Source of the DNA: Desulfovibrio psychrotolerans
GTDB taxonomy: Bacteria > Desulfobacterota > Desulfovibrionia > Desulfovibrionales > Desulfovibrionaceae
Reading direction: 5' to 3'
Assembly (NCBI RefSeq): GCF_013340305.1
Contig: NZ_BLVP01000008.1
Location: 235,408-299,407, forward strand
Length of the DNA: 64,000 nt
Position numbers and translations under genes: made by a program. The notes under the pieces were generated by a model. The model was not told where the DNA came from. It did not search any database and was given only the letters and a program-made list of their open reading frames with translations. Below, in pieces: positions 17,891 through 26,370 of the stretch. Position 1 is the stretch's first letter. Every line of letters starts with the position of its first letter.

Positions 17891-18041
17891 CTACAATTTT
17901 GTCGTTTGAAGGGGGAGGTGCAGGAGGGGTAATCCGCATACAAATACAAAATTGTGCATTGCCCGCAAAAGCGATAGGAGGACTCCGTCCTTTCGTGGCA
18001 GAGACTGCCATAAGCGGAAAGGGTAGCGTACCGGAGGGGGA

Positions 18042-19142
18042 CTAGGCGGGGCGTTCTTCCGGGGTTCTGGCGACCACGGCCACATGGACGCTGCCCGCTC
18101 CTGCCTGAAGCAGTACCTGTGTTGCTGCCGCGATGGTGGAACCTGTGGTCATGATGTCGTCTACCAGCAGGATGTGCATGCCTGCCAGCCGCTCCGGGTG
18201 CGGGGCGGCAAAGGCGTTGCGCAGGTTGCGTTGCCGCTCCTGCCGGGAAAGCCCTATCTGGTGGGGGGTGGCGACGGGGCGCAGCAGCAGGTTCGGTTGC
18301 AGGGGAATGTTCAGGGCTTTGACCATGAGGCGCGCAAGCTCCAGCGTCTGATTGTAGCCGCGCTCCGCGAGGCGCGCCGGATGCAGGGGGACGGGAATGA
18401 TGACCTGCGGCGGGCAGTGGGCAGGCGTTGGCTGCACGGCGGCTGACGCTTCCGTGCCGTTTGCGCAGCAGCCGTTATTGGTGCTGTGCCTGCCGTGCCC
18501 TTCATGTTTGGCATGTCCGGCATGTCCGGCATATCCGGCATATCCGGTATGTTCGGCGTGTATACGGCCATGTGCGCTGCCAAAGCGGGCAGCCACGCGT
18601 CCGGCAAGCAGGGAGCCGAACACCGGCCCAAGTTCCAGCGCACCGTGGAATTTGAAGCGCAGGATGCTGTGCCGCAGAGTGCCTTCGTACGCACCGCAAA
18701 AGGTGAGGGTGTGCCATGGCGGCGGGGCGGCAAGGCAGGCGGAACACGGGGTGACGGGCAGGGATTCCTGCGCGAAAAGAAGGCCGCAACGGGAGCAGTA
18801 CCCGCCGGAGCGGGGGCGGAGAGCATGGGCGCAGTCGGGGCAGAGCGGGGGCAGGGTGGCATTAGCCGGAAGGCTGCCTTTTCCGCATGGCGTTGTGTCT
18901 TCCGAATAGCCAGCCGTGCCGCCTTCCATGCTGTCAGTCATGTTGCCAGTCATGCCGTCAGTCATGCTGCTTTCCATACCGTCAGCCATGTTGTCATATG
19001 GCTCGTATGCGGGGCACGCCTTGCCGCAGACCGTGCAGCGTGTGCCGCACAGGAGGGCCATGCGGCGCAGCAGGTGGCGCAGCGGGTGGCGCGACAGGGA
19101 GCGTAGCAGGGCGGGTAACGGGCGGCGCAGAGGCGCAGGCAC
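18042..19142 (-). CDS. comF: ComF-family phosphoribosyltransferase with repeat insertions
   Basis: 366 residues, longer than usual ComF proteins (about 220-250). The zinc-finger cysteines CTVCGKAC and CPDC/CSRC frame an inserted Met/Thr/Asp/Gly repeat (about 50-80). The PRTase domain carries VIIPVPLHPARLAERGYNQ and the PRPP motif LLVDDIMTTGST. A second insertion of Gly/His/Tyr-Ala tripeptides lies at about 185-215. Both insertions correspond to DNA repeats (18503-18556 and 18925-18999). The start is GTG at 19142, four bases after the flavoprotein stop. Family members take part in DNA uptake or nucleotide salvage. Confidence 0.88.
   Translation of the reverse strand: MPAPLRRPLPALLRSLSRHPLRHLLRRMALLCGTRCTVCGKACPAYEPYDNMADGMESSMTDGMTGNMTDSMEGGTAGYSEDTTPCGKGSLPANATLPPLCPDCAHALRPRSGGYCSRCGLLFAQESLPVTPCSACLAAPPPWHTLTFCGAYEGTLRHSILRFKFHGALELGPVFGSLLAGRVAARFGSAHGRIHAEHTGYAGYAGHAGHAKHEGHGRHSTNNGCCANGTEASAAVQPTPAHCPPQVIIPVPLHPARLAERGYNQTLELARLMVKALNIPLQPNLLLRPVATPHQIGLSRQERQRNLRNAFAAPHPERLAGMHILLVDDIMTTGSTIAAATQVLLQAGAGSVHVAVVARTPEERPA
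18503..18556. repeat. 9-bp tandem repeat inside comF (6 units)
   Basis: Units of the type CATGTCCGG or CATATCCGG are repeated six times, keeping the comF frame and encoding Gly-Tyr-Ala/Gly-His-Ala triplets. Confidence 0.85.
18925..18999. repeat. 12-bp imperfect tandem repeat inside comF
   Basis: About six degenerate units around CAGTCATGCTGT encode four-residue steps (Met-Thr-Asp/Gly) between the zinc-finger half-sites of ComF. The frame is kept. Confidence 0.7.
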
Positions 19143-19146
19143 GGAA

Positions 19147-19815
19147 CTATCCCTGCGCTGCCGCAGCAGTGTCCGCCGCCGGTGCGGAAAGCAGGGAGAG
19201 GCACGCTTCCCTGCCCATGGCGTGCAGGCTGTTTCTGGCGTCCTCGTTTTCGCGCAGCTCCTGCGGGCCGTCCATGCCGTAGAAGAGCAACGGCTCCTGC
19301 AGGACGAAGTTGAACGGCCTGAGGAAGCACTTCAGCGTGAGGATGCTGCCCTCGAACAGTTTTTCGCCGCGCGGGCGTGCTCCGGCCATGGCGAGATAGG
19401 CCTTGCGCTCCGGCAGGTCCAGCATGGCCCGGTCACCGGACTGGTGCCGCATCCAGAAGCACTGGCAGCGGTCGATGAAGGTTTTGAAGTGCGAAGGCAC
19501 ATGGTAGAAATAGACGGGCGAGGCAAAGAACAGCACGGGAGACTGCAACAGCATGCGGAACAACTCGCCGCTCTGGTCTTCCTTTTCTAGAAAGCAGGCC
19601 TTGGAAGGGTCGTGCTCGCACCGCTGGCAGGAAACGCAGTGGTGTACATCGTAATGACGCAGGAGCACCAGCCGGGTTCTGCATCCCGCCGCCTCTGCGC
19701 CATCGAGAAAGAGGCGGCAGGCGTGGTCGCTGTTGCCGCCCGCGCGGGGGCTGCACGACACGGCCACAACCTGCGGAGGGCCGCTCTGTTCAGGTGAGGT
19801 CTTTTTCGTTTCCAT
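19147..19815 (-). CDS. Iron-sulfur flavoprotein (Isf-like, flavodoxin fold)
   Basis: 222 residues of the NADPH-dependent FMN reductase superfamily. FMN-phosphate loop SCSPRAGGNSD near 20-30. The compact cysteine motif C-x2-C-x2-C-x7-C (starting CVSCQRC near 60) is the 4Fe-4S signature of Isf proteins. The second flavin-binding segment is SPVYFYHVPSHFKTFIDR. Isf proteins pass electrons between ferredoxin-like donors and acceptors in anaerobes, including O2/H2O2 reduction. Starts inside the last codons of the TusA-like gene (26-bp overlap, different frame), with AAGGA upstream; comF follows after 4 bases. Confidence 0.85.
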   Translation of the reverse strand: METKKTSPEQSGPPQVVAVSCSPRAGGNSDHACRLFLDGAEAAGCRTRLVLLRHYDVHHCVSCQRCEHDPSKACFLEKEDQSGELFRMLLQSPVLFFASPVYFYHVPSHFKTFIDRCQCFWMRHQSGDRAMLDLPERKAYLAMAGARPRGEKLFEGSILTLKCFLRPFNFVLQEPLLFYGMDGPQELRENEDARNSLHAMGREACLSLLSAPAADTAAAAQG

Positions 19816-20101
19816 TATCTCTGTCCTTGCCGGGCGGCGGAGAAGCTGCGGGAAGGCGTCTTGTGCATTGCGCCCGCAATCCGCCTTCCGGCCCGTCGTG
19901 CATTGAGAGGGCCATGTCCCACCGCGGTTCTATGTGCAGCGCATGTTCCACCTGCGGGGCCGCGTCCTGCGCCACGAGAAAGGCTATGCTCGCTCCTTTG
20001 TGAAAGCGGAGATACCAACTTATCTCCAGGCTCACGCCTCAGCATTTGTTCCGCAGGTCAATGACGGTCTGGTCAGCCTGTACTGCTTCTGCCGGTGTCA
20101 T
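19790..20101 (-). CDS. TusA-like sulfurtransferase, probable selenoprotein (in-frame UGA)
   Basis: From the ATG at 20101 (AGGAGG seven bases upstream), 104 codons are open except for one TGA at 20039-20041 (codon 21). Read through, the protein gives VIDLRNKC-U-GVSLEISWYL followed by a second strand/helix and AQCTRR, the layout of the TusA/SirA fold. In TusA the motif is D-L-R-G-x-x-C-P; counting from the Asp, the UGA falls exactly on the catalytic Cys. A perfect 7-bp hairpin follows the UGA (20000-20035). UGA decoding is supported independently by fdhA2 in this window. It sits 17 bp after an MBL gene and overlaps an iron-sulfur flavoprotein gene. Alternative: a 20-codon leader peptide plus pseudogene. 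Confidence 0.72.
20000..20035 (-). promoter_or_regulatory. SECIS-like hairpin of the TusA-like gene
   Basis: Just after the UGA, arms GGAGATA and TATCTCC enclose the loop AGUUGG. An outer stem GUGAG/UUCAC lies across a small internal loop. The apical loop starts about 19 bases after the UGA and contains GU, in line with bacterial SECIS elements that recruit SelB. Not proven functionally. Confidence 0.6.
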
Positions 20102-20118
20102 GTTTGCGCCTCCTGCCG

Positions 20119-20760
20119 TCAGCGGATGAATTCCGTGAAGAACGGGTTGTTCAGGCGCTCATCGCCCACAGAGGTTTCCGGGCCGTGCCCGGAGAAGACC
20201 ACGGTTTCTTCCGGCAGGGTGAAAATTTTGCGCGTAACGGATTTGGTCAGGTCCGGCATACTGCCGCCGGGAAAATCCGTGCGCCCTATGGAGCGGTAGA
20301 AAAGCAGGTCGCCCACGAAGACGGCCGGGACGCCCAAGCCGTCCGGGAAGAAAAAGGACAGGCTGCCCGGCGTGTGCCCGGGGGTGTGCAGCACCGAACA
20401 GGGAAGCCCCATGAAGGTGTATTCGCCTTCATCAATGGTTTCGTAGGCGAAGGGGGTAACTTTGGGGAAGCCCCACATGCCGCCGGAACCGAGTTCGGAG
20501 TCGAGCATGTAGGCATCCTTGGCGCAGGCAAGAATGGGCGCGCCCGTGGCGGCGTGCAGTGCCTGATTGCCGTAGATATGGTCAAAATGCAGGTGCGTGT
20601 TCAGGATGTGGGTGAGGGTGAGGTTGTTCGCCTTCAGAAAAGCCACCACCTCTGCGGGGTCGCCGCCGGGGTCCACGGCAACGGCGAGGGTGCCGCTCCA
20701 CGCGACGTGGCAGTTGGTGTCCAGCGGACCGAGAGGAAAGCTGCGTATCTGCATGATCAT
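20119..20760 (-). CDS. MBL-fold metallo-hydrolase, glyoxalase II-like
   Basis: 213 residues with the complete metal-binding set: THLHFDH near 55, HTPGHTPGS near 123, VGDLLF near 150 and SGHGPETSVGDER near 190. This is the YcbL/GloB-like group, which includes thioester hydrolases and persulfide dioxygenases; specificity cannot be told from sequence alone. Its ATG overlaps the nitroreductase stop (ATGA) and the TusA-like gene follows after 17 bp, hinting at a role in sulfur or thiol chemistry. Confidence 0.87.
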   Translation of the reverse strand: MIMQIRSFPLGPLDTNCHVAWSGTLAVAVDPGGDPAEVVAFLKANNLTLTHILNTHLHFDHIYGNQALHAATGAPILACAKDAYMLDSELGSGGMWGFPKVTPFAYETIDEGEYTFMGLPCSVLHTPGHTPGSLSFFFPDGLGVPAVFVGDLLFYRSIGRTDFPGGSMPDLTKSVTRKIFTLPEETVVFSGHGPETSVGDERLNNPFFTEFIR

Positions 20761-21317
20761 TTCTCCAGCATGTAGGCTTCAAGCGGGTTGCGGTCGGCAA
20801 CGCCCGGCTGGGCGGGATGCCCTGTGGCAAGAAAGGTGATGAATTCGTAGTCGCTTTCGGAGAGGTTCAGGGCGGCGAGCACCTGCGGGGCATTGTTCAT
20901 CATCTGTCCCAGCCATACCGTGCCCAGCCCCAGTGCGTGGGCCGCCAGCATCATGTTCTGCAGGCAGGCGCCCGCGGCCTGATGGTCCTTGAACGGGTGA
21001 TAGGTGGCTGTGCGGTCCAGAAACAGGCCGATAAGGACCGGGGCGGCAAGGACGATGTGGCTGTATTTGGTGAGCGTGGACAGCGTGTGTACGCGTGCGT
21101 CCCCCTTGCGTATGACCAGAAAGCGGAAGGGCTGGTTGTTCAGTCCGCTGGGTGCCCAGCGACCTGCCTCCAGAATGGCGGTAACAGCCTCCTCGGAAAC
21201 GGGGTCTTCCGTAAACTTGCGGATGCTGCGGCGCTCCTGAATGGCGCGAAGAACGGCCTTGGCATCAGGATATTCCGGGGAAGGGCCAAATGAATTGCCG
21301 GGGGGATGGACGGACAT
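20757..21317 (-). CDS. Nitroreductase-family flavoprotein
   Basis: 186 residues with the FMN-binding nitroreductase pattern: RRSIRKFTEDPVS near 29, WAPSGLNNQPF near 54, a conserved mid-protein helix and GLGTVWLGQM near 133. The reaction is probably NAD(P)H-dependent reduction of an unknown substrate. The ATG at 21317 has AGGAGC upstream. First gene of a compact minus-strand set running through the MBL hydrolase, TusA-like protein, Isf and ComF, all with overlaps or gaps under 20 bp. Confidence 0.87.
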   Translation of the reverse strand: MSVHPPGNSFGPSPEYPDAKAVLRAIQERRSIRKFTEDPVSEEAVTAILEAGRWAPSGLNNQPFRFLVIRKGDARVHTLSTLTKYSHIVLAAPVLIGLFLDRTATYHPFKDHQAAGACLQNMMLAAHALGLGTVWLGQMMNNAPQVLAALNLSESDYEFITFLATGHPAQPGVADRNPLEAYMLEK

Positions 21318-21394
21318 GCATGCTCCTGTGTGCGGTCGTCGCGTTGCGCCGTGCGTGGCACGGGCCGTGCGGCAACGCGGTATAGGTTGTGCTA

Positions 21395-21510
21395 CCGCAT
21401 AGAGACGGAGGATGCAATACAGACGGGGAGGATGCAAGGCATAGAGGGGAGACGCTAGGCAGAGAGGGCGGACGCAAGACATAGGGGGCGGACGCAAGGC
21501 GCGCGGGGCG
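21395..21510. repeat. Degenerate 18-21-bp tandem repeat
   Basis: Units of the form ACATAGGGGGCGGACGCAAG recur about five times between the divergent nitroreductase and GGDEF-TPR genes. No clear promoter is visible in the gap 21318-21608. Confidence 0.6.
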
Positions 21511-21608
21511 GATGATTGCCGGGACACAGGCAGTGCTCCCGCGTGGCGTGGCTGCGGGTTCCTTCTCCGGGGCTTCCCATTCGCCGTGCGAGAATGTATA
21601 CCTGCCGC

Positions 21609-24071
21609 ATGAAGGCGCAACAGCACATCTCCTGCGGCATTCGGACCATACTCACCCGGCACGATCTCATTACCTATGAGCATCTTCTTGCCGATGCCGT
21701 GAGCCGGTTTCTTACCTACAAATCGTACAGCCTCTATTTTCCCAAGGGGAAGCACAATCCGCAGCCCGTATGGGATTCGCAGGACAGAAAGCTCCTGCTG
21801 CCGCTGACCCTGCAGGGACGGCTGCTGGGGGTTTTTGTGGCGCGCGGCGTTTCCATGCGCGCCCGCAAGAGCATGATGGACGTGCTGCCCGGACTGGGTG
21901 AGCTGGCACTGGAAAAGGTGCAGCTTTACAAGCTGAGCATTACCGACCCGGCCACCGGGCTGTTCACGCGGCAGCACATGGAGCAGGCCCTGTGCCGCGA
22001 GACGGAACGCATACGCGATTGTTTTAAGCCTGCGGGCGAAGGCGGTTGCGAGTTTAACGGCCATGCGGAGCAGGGAAGCTACAGCGCATGCATGGGCGTT
22101 ATCTCCTTTACGCTCACATCGTTGCGCACGGTCATGCGTGACTATGGCTATCTGTTTGCCGACGAGCTTGCCGCAAGGTTGGCGGACGTGCTGGGCGAGT
22201 GCGCGCCGCAGCAGGCACTGGCCGCGCGTACCGGCGACTTTGAATACACCCTGTTCATTCCCTGCGGCACGTCTTCCTCCTGCCGCAGGATAGCCAAGGA
22301 TGCGGTGCGCGCCATGCGGGCGGTGCGCATGGTGCATGAGCTGACCGATGACCACGTGGGCGTGGGGGTGTGCGCCGGATACGCCACGTATCCGCAGGAT
22401 TTTGAAGGGCCGTTGTTCGGCCTTGCGGTGGAAGAACAGGCCCGGCAGCTCCTGCGCAAGGCCCGCATTGCGGCGGGCATAGCAGGCGAACGCAATCTGG
22501 GCGAGGCCACGGGCCATGTCATGGGCTACAACCGCATTCTGGTGGAAGGCGGTAAGGTGGTGGAAACCATGCCCATGAGCCGGGTTATGGTCAGCCTCGG
22601 GCGTTCTATGGGCGCACGCGAGGGCGCGCGTTATTCCGTATGGTCCACGGACTACCGGTCGCACCGCATGGCCACGGGTGCCCAAGGCGAGGCGAACGGC
22701 GGTGAAGGGCTTGCGGAGCCCGTCTCTGCTGAGGGCACAGAGCCTAAGTCTCCCCTGTACAAGGGGGAGATTGTGCTCATGGAGGTGCGCGAAAGCCAGT
22801 CGCAGGCCGAGGTGATGCACCTTGGCGACCCCACATGGGCCATTGAGCCGGGTGACCGCATCACGCTGATGCCTGAAGAAGACGGCATTGCCGCTGCCCC
22901 GCAGGGCGAGACGGCGCATCTGGACCCATTGACCGGGCTGCTGCGCCACAGGGATTTTTTGGCCCGGTTTGCCCGTGAGCGCGAGCAGTGCGACCGCTTT
23001 GCGCTGGCACTGGTGCGGCTGACCGGCGCGGAACGGGTACAGGGCGAGCGGACCCCCCATGCCGAGCAGCTTGTGGCCGAATCGGCCGAGGTGTGCCGTT
23101 CCATTCTTGGTGATGACGTTGTAGGCGGGCGTTACGGGCTGAATTCGCTTATCTATTTTCACGCCGGGGCCGTGCCGGACCATATGCGCGAACGGTACAC
23201 CCGGCTGTGCGAGACACTGGACTCCCGGCTGGACATTGAGGCGGCGGTGGGGGTGGCGTGTCATCCCTTCCTCAACTACCGCAGGGCGGACAGTCTGGAA
23301 AACTGCCTGAAGGCGCTGGAATACGCCATGCTCTGTCCCAAGCCCCGCGTGGGGGTCATGGATTCGCTGGCGCTGAACATCAGCGCGGATAAGCTGTATT
23401 CGCGCGGTGATACCTTTGATGCCATTGAGGAATACAAGCGTGCCCTGCTGGCGGATGCAGACAACACCATGGCGTGGAATTCGCTGGGGGTGTGCTATGC
23501 CGGACTGGGCAGGCCGCAGGAGGCCAGAAAGCAGTTTGAGGAGGCACTTGCCCGTAACCGCAAGGATGTGATGGCGCTCTATAATCTCGGCAACGTCTGC
23601 CACACCATGGGCGAACTGAAAGAGGCGCAGACCTATTACCGCAAGTGCCTCAAGCAGCATCCCGGCCATTTTTTTGCCCTGATCCGTCTGGGGCAGCTTT
23701 CGGAGGCGGAACGCAAGTACGGCATGGCCCGTCAGTATTACAACCGTGCGGCCAAGCTGGAAGAGAATCAGGGAATTGTGCAGCGGTATCTGGCCCGCCT
23801 GTGCATGCGGCAGGGGCGCACGGACGAGGCGCGCGAATGCCTGCATCAGGCGCTAATTCACAATCCGCAGGATGCCGTGGCCCTGCAGCTTATGGCCAAA
23901 CTCTATCTGGACGGCGGCGAAGACCCTGAAATAGCGGAAGTTCTTGCCCGTCAGGCAGCGGCGTTGCGGCCGGACATGAAATCGGCGTGGCTGGAGCTTG
24001 CCCGTGCGTTTGAGGCGCGGGGGCGGCATCAGGACGCGCGCGAGGCCCTGTATAAAGCCGGTGCACTGTAA
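21609..24071 (+). CDS. Double degenerate GGDEF protein with C-terminal TPR repeats
   Basis: About 820 residues, cytosolic. Two GGDEF-like domains are recognisable (TDPATGLFTRQHME near 115; LDPLTGLLRHRDFL near 470). Their signature sites read RTGDFEY and VGGRYGLN instead of GGDEF, so neither should be catalytic. The C-terminal third (about 610-820) is a TPR array of roughly six repeats with the W-x2-LG-x2-Y pattern, for protein binding. It may act as a c-di-GMP-independent scaffold or receptor. The start is uncertain (21594 or 21609, weak ribosome-binding site). The transporter gene follows after 12 bp. Confidence 0.78.
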   Translation: MKAQQHISCGIRTILTRHDLITYEHLLADAVSRFLTYKSYSLYFPKGKHNPQPVWDSQDRKLLLPLTLQGRLLGVFVARGVSMRARKSMMDVLPGLGELALEKVQLYKLSITDPATGLFTRQHMEQALCRETERIRDCFKPAGEGGCEFNGHAEQGSYSACMGVISFTLTSLRTVMRDYGYLFADELAARLADVLGECAPQQALAARTGDFEYTLFIPCGTSSSCRRIAKDAVRAMRAVRMVHELTDDHVGVGVCAGYATYPQDFEGPLFGLAVEEQARQLLRKARIAAGIAGERNLGEATGHVMGYNRILVEGGKVVETMPMSRVMVSLGRSMGAREGARYSVWSTDYRSHRMATGAQGEANGGEGLAEPVSAEGTEPKSPLYKGEIVLMEVRESQSQAEVMHLGDPTWAIEPGDRITLMPEEDGIAAAPQGETAHLDPLTGLLRHRDFLARFAREREQCDRFALALVRLTGAERVQGERTPHAEQLVAESAEVCRSILGDDVVGGRYGLNSLIYFHAGAVPDHMRERYTRLCETLDSRLDIEAAVGVACHPFLNYRRADSLENCLKALEYAMLCPKPRVGVMDSLALNISADKLYSRGDTFDAIEEYKRALLADADNTMAWNSLGVCYAGLGRPQEARKQFEEALARNRKDVMALYNLGNVCHTMGELKEAQTYYRKCLKQHPGHFFALIRLGQLSEAERKYGMARQYYNRAAKLEENQGIVQRYLARLCMRQGRTDEARECLHQALIHNPQDAVALQLMAKLYLDGGEDPEIAEVLARQAAALRPDMKSAWLELARAFEARGRHQDAREALYKAGAL

Positions 24072-24083
24072 CAGGCCAACGTC

Positions 24084-25007
24084 ATGAAACACACACATCC
24101 TTCTCTTGCCTCCGGGCTGCCCACCGGACCGCTGCTGCGCGTGCTGGCGGGCGGCACCATGATCAGTTTCGCCGCCGTGTTCGTCAAGCTGGTGGACGTG
24201 GGGCCGAGCGCCTCTGCCTTTTACCGTGTGTTTTTCGGCGGCATGGCATTGCTGCTCATCGCCCTTGCGCGGGGCGAGAAGATGCGCGTGCGGCACGGCA
24301 TATGGGGCATGGTGCTGGGCGCGGGGTTCTTCTTCGCGCTGGACCTTGAGGCGTGGCACCGTTCCATCCTGTATATCGGGCCGGGGCTTGCCACCATTCT
24401 GGGCAATTTTCAGGTCTTCATCCTCGCTTTCATAGGCGCGGCGGTGTTCCGCGAACGCATTTCCCTGCGGCTCATGGCCGCGCTGCCCCTTGCGCTGGGC
24501 GGCATGTGGCTGCTGCTGGACATTGACCCGAGCGGGCTTGCGGAAGGAACGGTGCCGGGCGTGGTGTTCGGCCTGCTCACGGCCGTGTTCTATGCCTGCT
24601 ACATCCTTACGCTGCGCCGGTCGCAGGGGGTGGAGGGCAAGCTGCCCCTCATTATGAACATGGCGGTTATCTCATTGACCACAGCCGTGTTCTGCGGTTC
24701 TTTTAACCTGATGAGCGGCGGGTCCTTTGCCATTCCCACCCTGGGCGACGGCGGCTACCTTGTGGCATACGGTCTGCTCTGTCAGGGGCTGGGGTGGGTG
24801 CTGCTTTCTTCCGCCCTGCCCAAGCTGCCCGCCTCTGTGGCGGGACTGCTCATGCTTATTCAGCCCACGCTCTCCTTTGTATGGGATATTCTCATTTTCG
24901 ACCGTCCCACAGGCCCCATGGGGGTGCTGGGCGCATGCATGGCCATTGCGGCAATCGGCATGGGCATTGCCGGGCAGCAGGCCGTGCAGCGGAAGATGGT
25001 GAAGTGA
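24084..25007 (+). CDS. EamA/DMT-superfamily transporter
   Basis: 307 residues with about ten hydrophobic helices in two EamA repeats (about 20-150 and 165-300), typical of drug/metabolite transporters. Second-repeat features include GVVFGLLTAVFYACYI. The substrate cannot be inferred. It begins 12 bp after the GGDEF-TPR gene and 43 bp before cbiD, so it may be carried on the cobalamin operon transcript. Confidence 0.9.
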   Translation: MKHTHPSLASGLPTGPLLRVLAGGTMISFAAVFVKLVDVGPSASAFYRVFFGGMALLLIALARGEKMRVRHGIWGMVLGAGFFFALDLEAWHRSILYIGPGLATILGNFQVFILAFIGAAVFRERISLRLMAALPLALGGMWLLLDIDPSGLAEGTVPGVVFGLLTAVFYACYILTLRRSQGVEGKLPLIMNMAVISLTTAVFCGSFNLMSGGSFAIPTLGDGGYLVAYGLLCQGLGWVLLSSALPKLPASVAGLLMLIQPTLSFVWDILIFDRPTGPMGVLGACMAIAAIGMGIAGQQAVQRKMVK

Positions 25008-25050
25008 CCCGCCCTGCGGAAGCGGCGGTTACCCGTAGCGGAACCGGAAC

Positions 25051-26271
25051 ATGACTCCTTATCCCGATACCAGCCGGCAGCACGAAGCCGCCATGCAGGC
25101 AGGGCTTCGCGAGGGCTTTACCACGGGCACGGCTGCCTCTGCCGCTGCCGCTGCGGCCCTGCGCCTGCTGCTGACCGGGAAGGAGGCCGCGTGTGTGAAC
25201 GTGGCCCTGCCGCCCTTTCCTGCCCATGAGGGTGAAGTCGTGCGCAGGCTGGATGTTGCCGTGGCCTTTTGCAGGCTGGAGAATGCGGGAGGCGCGCGCA
25301 GTGCCGTGGCGGGGGTTGTGAAGGACGGCGGGGATGACCCGGACGCCACCCATGGAGCCATGATTGAGGCGCATGTGTGCCTGTCGCAGGGGGGAGAATA
25401 CGGAGATTCGCCTGATTTTCCAGATTCGGAAGCCGCCCCGGCGCGGGCGGGAGTGCCCGGACTGATTACGTTGGAAGGAGGGACGGGCGTGGGCCGTGTG
25501 ACCCTGCCGGGGCTGCCTGTGCCCGTGGGCGAGGCCGCCATTAACCCGCAGCCGAGATTGCAGATTGCCGCCGCCGTGGAAGAGGAGTGCCGTGCCGCAG
25601 GCTACGCGGGCCGGGTGCGCGTGCGCATTGTGGTTCCGGACGGGGCTGAGCGTGCCCGGCATACGCTGAACGGCAGGCTGGGCATTGTGGGCGGCATATC
25701 CGTTCTGGGAACACGGGGCACGGTGAAGCCGTTCAGCCACAGTTCGTGGCGGGCCACCATAACGCAGGGCATGGACGTTGCGCGGGCTGCCGGATGCGGC
25801 GGCATAGGGCTTTCCACGGGCAGGCGCAGTGAGCGGCTGCTCATGGGGGTGTATCCCCTGTGGCCGGAGAGGGCCTTTATTCAGGCGGCGGATTTTGTGG
25901 CTTTTTCACTCGGGCAGGCTGCTGCCAGAGGGTTTGAGCACATTGCGTGGGGATGTTTTTTTGGTAAGCTGGTCAAGCTGGCGCAGGGCCACGCCTATAC
26001 CCACGCCCAGACCGCGCCGCTGGATTTTGCGCTGCTGGCCGGATGGTGCGCAGACGCGGGGCTGCGGGCAGGTGCCGTGCGGGAGGTGGCAGCCGCCAAC
26101 ACCGCGCGGCAGGTGCTGGAGATAGTGGAGCGTGAAGGGGCGCTGCAGCAGGTGCTGCCGCCCGTGACGGAACGGGCGCGGAAGTGCGCGCGGCACTGGA
26201 CAGGCGGCACGGATGTGGCGGTGCATGTGTTTGATTTTGACGGCAGGCTGCTGACGCAGGTTGTGGCCTGA
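25051..26271 (+). CDS. cbiD: Cobalt-precorrin-5B (C1)-methyltransferase CbiD
   Basis: 406 residues. CbiD methylates C1 of the corrin ring in the anaerobic cobalamin pathway using SAM. The N-terminal GFTTGTAASAAAAAA, the central GGISVLGTRGTVKPFSH and the downstream CGGIGLSTGRRSE are the family signature. Normal length. GGAAC precedes the ATG. The TGA stop lies at the first base of a 10-bp tandem repeat. Next genes: fused cbiE-cbiT and cobM. Confidence 0.94.
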   Translation: MTPYPDTSRQHEAAMQAGLREGFTTGTAASAAAAAALRLLLTGKEAACVNVALPPFPAHEGEVVRRLDVAVAFCRLENAGGARSAVAGVVKDGGDDPDATHGAMIEAHVCLSQGGEYGDSPDFPDSEAAPARAGVPGLITLEGGTGVGRVTLPGLPVPVGEAAINPQPRLQIAAAVEEECRAAGYAGRVRVRIVVPDGAERARHTLNGRLGIVGGISVLGTRGTVKPFSHSSWRATITQGMDVARAAGCGGIGLSTGRRSERLLMGVYPLWPERAFIQAADFVAFSLGQAAARGFEHIAWGCFFGKLVKLAQGHAYTHAQTAPLDFALLAGWCADAGLRAGAVREVAAANTARQVLEIVEREGALQQVLPPVTERARKCARHWTGGTDVAVHVFDFDGRLLTQVVA

Positions 26272-26370
26272 CGCGGCCCGATGCGGTCTGACGCGGCCCG
26301 ATGCGGCCTGACGCGGCCTGATGCGGCCTGACGCGGCCCGATGCGGCCTGACGCGGCCTGATGCGGCCTG
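26271..26370. repeat. Ten 10-bp tandem units between cbiD and cobL
   Basis: Alternating ACGCGGCCYG and ATGCGGCCTG units (a 20-bp higher-order repeat, five copies) start at the cbiD stop codon. No spacers, so not CRISPR. 26371-26558 after it holds only the cobL ribosome-binding region. Confidence 0.95.

Noticed and set aside
20039-20101. 20-codon leader peptide ending at the UGA
   Set aside because: The frame continues with a recognisable TusA-like fold and a SECIS-like hairpin, which a simple leader would not explain.
20757-23846. A 1029-codon minus-strand open frame extending upstream of the nitroreductase
   Set aside because: Only the last 186 codons match a family; the rest is antisense to the GGDEF-TPR gene in GC-rich DNA and has no motif or start signal.
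26271-26370. Possible CRISPR array
   Set aside because: The units are contiguous 10-mers with no spacers and no cas genes are near.
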